DNA from: Leptasterias polaris
Taxonomy: Eukaryota; Echinodermata; Asteroidea; Forcipulatida; Asteriidae
DNA: 64,000 nt
Reading direction: 5' to 3'
Assembly: GCA_037783415.1 (NCBI GenBank)
Contig: JAZGTN010000027.1
Span: 4,054,001-4,118,000 of the forward strand
The translations under genes and the position numbers were made by a program. Numbering within the stretch: the stretch's first letter is position 1; every line of letters starts with the position of its first letter. Below the pieces are notes generated by a model that was not told where the DNA came from, did no database searches, and saw nothing but the letters and a program-made list of their open reading frames with translations. Positions 60,715 to 64,000 of this stretch are shown one piece after another.

Positions 60715-62405
60715 AGAAATATCTAATGTAGTCATTGTTGTCATGAGGACAGCCACATTGCAGTATGTTATTAAACCTATAGAGAAAATCCAAAGTATTA
60801 TCACATCATTATTAATTTATCAGTAGTTAGACAACCAGAATTAGTTTTTGTTTACGTTGTTATGGTTGCCAATAAAATAAATACTTTTCACATTGTTGTG
60901 GTGTGTTGTGTAACAATCTGCTATCTCAGTTTATGTCATTTTGTGTATTTAATAGTGTCATTTTGTGGACCAACAGCTTTTTTAGAAAATAGAATTAGCT
61001 GTTTCAAACTGCTACCAACCAAAAGTACATTATTTACAAATAAATAGTGGCCTGACGTTTCGACCCAACCAGCGTCTTTCTCGAAGGCTAAAATCAATAC
61101 TTTTTACACCGTTGGTGTCAAGTTGTGTGACAATCTGATACTCGGTGTATCATTCATTGTTAGGGTGTCATTTTGTGCACCGGTTGCCTGCCCGCGGAGT
61201 GGATGATAACAATCTAGTATATTTCTTGAGGTGGGGGCAATAGTTGCAACGGTAAATTCTCATCTATAATGTAATAATCGGCAATGGTTACTAGTGTAAC
61301 AGTGAAAGTTTTTTCATGAGCTGATATACTATGGAACGGAAGCTGAGTTTTGAGGGGAGCATTCCATCTTTCAACGATCGAAAAATTCACTCTATTGCAC
61401 GAATGCAAAACATGCATTATTTGTTTTATATCATCCGAGTAGATCTTTTTCATTTGTGTGGAGGATGTAAAACTAAGAAGTGTAAAGTGATTGTTATAGG
61501 CTGATTTGATGTATGTATAGGCCTACGCACCCAACCAGCCGGGTGTGACAATGATAGATGGCTCATTCGGCATCGCCCTATTCGGGATCTCGACCCACAA
61601 GTCCTGTAGAACACTGTGTTCAACAACAGTATGACAAGTGGATACCAGTTAGGCTATTATGGACATTAGACCGTGTGCAAGTCTCGCGTATATTCGAACT
61701 TCTAGGACCAAGTTGGTCCCAACCATATTGAGTTTTACGTGTGCACCGTTCTGTGTTTTCAAATACTTTGGTTAATCGTATAGTTTAGGCTTTTATGGAT
61801 ATCAAAACTATACCGTATTGTTGGGAAAAGGGAAATTTAGCCATGAAATTAAAGATGTTAGTTTTTTCCAAACAAACCAACAAAAAGGAAACCCGAGTAA
61901 AAGACTTGACCTTCGTCTCTGGTTTCTTGTAAAACAATTATAATTTTGTCAAACTGATCAACGTTAATACTGTCATTAAACCTTTGTGATGGTCCAACAA
62001 AATAATACGGGCATGATTGGCGAATGGGATTTTTCAAAAATAAGCATTTCTCGTTCCAAGTTTGAAATTTAAAAACATGAAATTATATTTATAGCAAGTT
62101 GCTATGGGTTTTTTTTTTTTTCAGGAATTTTGTATAAATTGAATTTAAAAAGGTTTGATTTCATATACAAAAATAATTAGTCTTTGTTCAAGTTGTTTTC
62201 TCGTTTTCAATATGCGCAAGACTTGCACTGCCTATTGCATGTTTATAGCAATCTATCGATTTGTCTCATCCCAAGATGGGATCCCCCTTACAGTAACTAC
62301 CGTAAGTAGATCTATGACCATAGAAACAGAGAACACCACAAACTTTGCAAGATGGCTACCGGTAGTAAGATGAGATTCGTGTGTGCACGCAACAAAAAGT
62401 GACAT
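60715..62405. other. Intergenic; short direct repeats
   Basis: 'gttgtgtgacaatctg' to 'gtgtcattttgtg' blocks recur at about 60904-60980 and 61113-61186. A 'gacgtttcgacccaacc' retroelement-end motif lies at 61055-61080. No gene. Confidence 0.45.
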
Positions 62406-62409
62406 GGCT

Positions 62410-62990
62410 TGTTATAGGTGCCCGGTTTGAATGTGGTTACCTACTCACACACACCCAAGTGTGTAACAGCCTGCAATCGTGACCCTCCTTTGTTCAACTC
62501 TTTGTGATAGCAACCGTGGACCACAATGCTTTCCTTTGTGATAGCAACCGTGGACCTATTGTCCTCTTTTGTTATAGGTCCCGGTTTGAATGTGGTTACC
62601 TACTCAGTGACACTGTTCAAATTACTATAACAGGGACTGGACTCGATTGCCCATCCAGTCTCGCTTTAAAAGCTTTGAATACAAATAAAAATGGGAGACA
62701 ATGTGGTGAAACTCTAGCCCTAATAACACAAAAATTGATGGAAAGTCCCCATAGTTTCTCGGGTGGCGCAATACCTCGACATACTTTTGTGTCTCGTGCT
62801 GGTTGACTAAGTCCTTTTATACTTGAGTGGTGTGGGTAGCTGTGTGTGGGTGAGTAGGTAACCACATTCAAACCGGGGACCTATATAACAAAAGAGGACA
62901 ATAGGTCCACGGTTGCTATCACAAAGAGTTGAACAAAGGAGGGTCTACGATTGCAGGCTATTACACACTTGGGTGCGTGGCCAAATGAAA
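62410..62990. mobile_element. Foldback element with about 130-150-bp inverted arms
   Basis: The left arm (about 62450-62606) and the right arm (about 62848-62978) are inverted copies: 'ggttacctactca', 'ctattgtcctcttttgttat', 'gatagcaaccgtgga' and 'cacttgggtg' occur in mirrored order. The left arm has an internal duplication of 'tttgtgatagcaaccgtgga' (62501 and 62536) and of 'ccggtttgaatgtggttacc' (62424 and 62582). The loop (62607-62845) has no gene. Confidence 0.75.
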
Positions 62991-64000
62991 AAGAAACTGG
63001 AAGAATCTTATTGCACACCACGAAGCCAAGGCTGACGACGCATGTGAAGCTATTAATGTGAAGACAACAAATACATGAAATTAGTTTTAAATTACACTTA
63101 GAAAATACCCCGATCTCGAAAAAGGGGACCCCAATTGACTATATGTGAATGAGAAACAATAAAGGTAAAATTGACCGGGATCGATGTAACTCAAGCAATC
63201 AATCTACTCACTCAAAACCTGCATATTTGGTTTATTTGTGGATAGTAAATATGTTGGTCAATAATTGTTGGCTTTTCTTTGTCGATGGTAAATAATATAT
63301 TTATGTTGGTTATGAGTGAGTTTGTTTGGTCACGCACAGTGACAACAAGTCAGTTCTCCTTGCTTACATGGAACGTAGTAAGCCTAACGACAGTGGCAGC
63401 AATATTGTGCAAAGGACCTCTATCATGGCGAAGTCATCTTCGGTTTTGTCCCATTAGAATGATGTGATAAGGGACTGCGAATTATTTTAACAAGTCCCAT
63501 CAATAAAACAAGCTTTGTTCCAAGTTTTGAAGGAAGACACCGACCCCGCCTCCCGCAGTGAAAATGAATACATTATTTTGTATGACCAGTTTGTTGTTAA
63601 AACCAAACTGCAAACACAAGGCAGCGAGTGACGTGTCAAACATGCGAGTGACGTGGTCAAACATGCACTTGCCAAATCAAGAAAAACATTACCGTAAGCA
63701 CGTGGTAAATACTATAGCCATGCCATACTCCATGATATCCTCCCCAGTACCATAACACACACTCTGAAAGGGGTGTCAATCAACAGGGGTCGGTGACTTG
63801 GTCAGAGCATAGAGCAAGGACAGAGAGAAGAACAAAAAAACCTTCATTGACCATGTACACAAATTTCACCATTGGTTTGTACACAGGGCAATGGCCGCCT
63901 TGTTAATGTCAATGATACTACAAGTCGGCGCTTGGTGCCACAAGTCTATACAGGCCCAGAGAGATGATTGAAAACATCTGTCACCAACTGGCTGGGACTC
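62991..64000. other. Intergenic, no gene recognised
   Basis: A tandem 'gcgagtgacgtg.tcaaacatg' lies at 63624-63666. Open frames of 60-65 codons lack motifs. Confidence 0.5.

Overview
This is a eukaryotic (animal) genomic window: spliced genes with GT/AG introns, no operons, and an AT-leaning background packed with transposable elements. A type II membrane collagen with a C-terminal domain like that of 'short-chain collagen C4-like' invertebrate proteins, LINEs, piggyBac, Mutator-like and Helitron-like elements, and short repeats that I recall from sea-star genomes (for example an AAAGGGACACGTTGCC start near 56655) point to a marine invertebrate deuterostome, most likely an echinoderm. The species is an inference, not proven here.

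Layout. 1-19.3 kb: no gene. A cluster of Helitron-like repeats dominates: units of about 1.78 kb, head to tail, each ending in a small hairpin followed by CTAG|T, with palindromic minisatellites and one inverted stretch. It is flanked by 0.7-kb direct repeats at 298-1006 and 18595-19294. A 990-bp hAT-type MITE with a perfect 8-bp target duplication lies at 17382-18371. 19.3-25.4 kb: intergenic, with foldback elements and LINE scraps. 25.5-47.8 kb: a deep transposon nest. A LINE (ORF1 from 25503, ORF2 from about 28122) is interrupted in ORF1 by a reversed L2-like LINE and in ORF2 by a piggyBac element (28705-44851) whose ends, terminal inverted repeats and TTAT duplication can be read directly. 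Removing the piggyBac restores the LINE reading frame. Inside the piggyBac, between its left end and its first coding exon, sits a head-to-tail array of a Mutator-like (PF20700-type) transposon: four 480-bp blocks bounded by inverted repeats alternate with three 3.64-kb cores. Every core carries a transposase split by a conserved -1 frame change at an A-run. The piggyBac transposase itself looks intact (two exons, 591 aa).

47.8-57 kb: the one convincing host gene, a six-exon, 379-aa type II transmembrane protein with a furin-like site, 16 Gly-X-Y triplets and a cysteine-rich C-terminal domain. All splice phases agree and a TATA box lies upstream. Its introns hold a tRNA-derived SINE with a long target duplication, a MITE and other repeats. 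57-64 kb: intergenic, with a 21-bp minisatellite, TE ends and a foldback element; no gene recognised.

Taken together, the window is one host gene beside a record of successive transposon insertions (oldest to youngest: LINE, then piggyBac, then the Mutator-like element and its tandem amplification).
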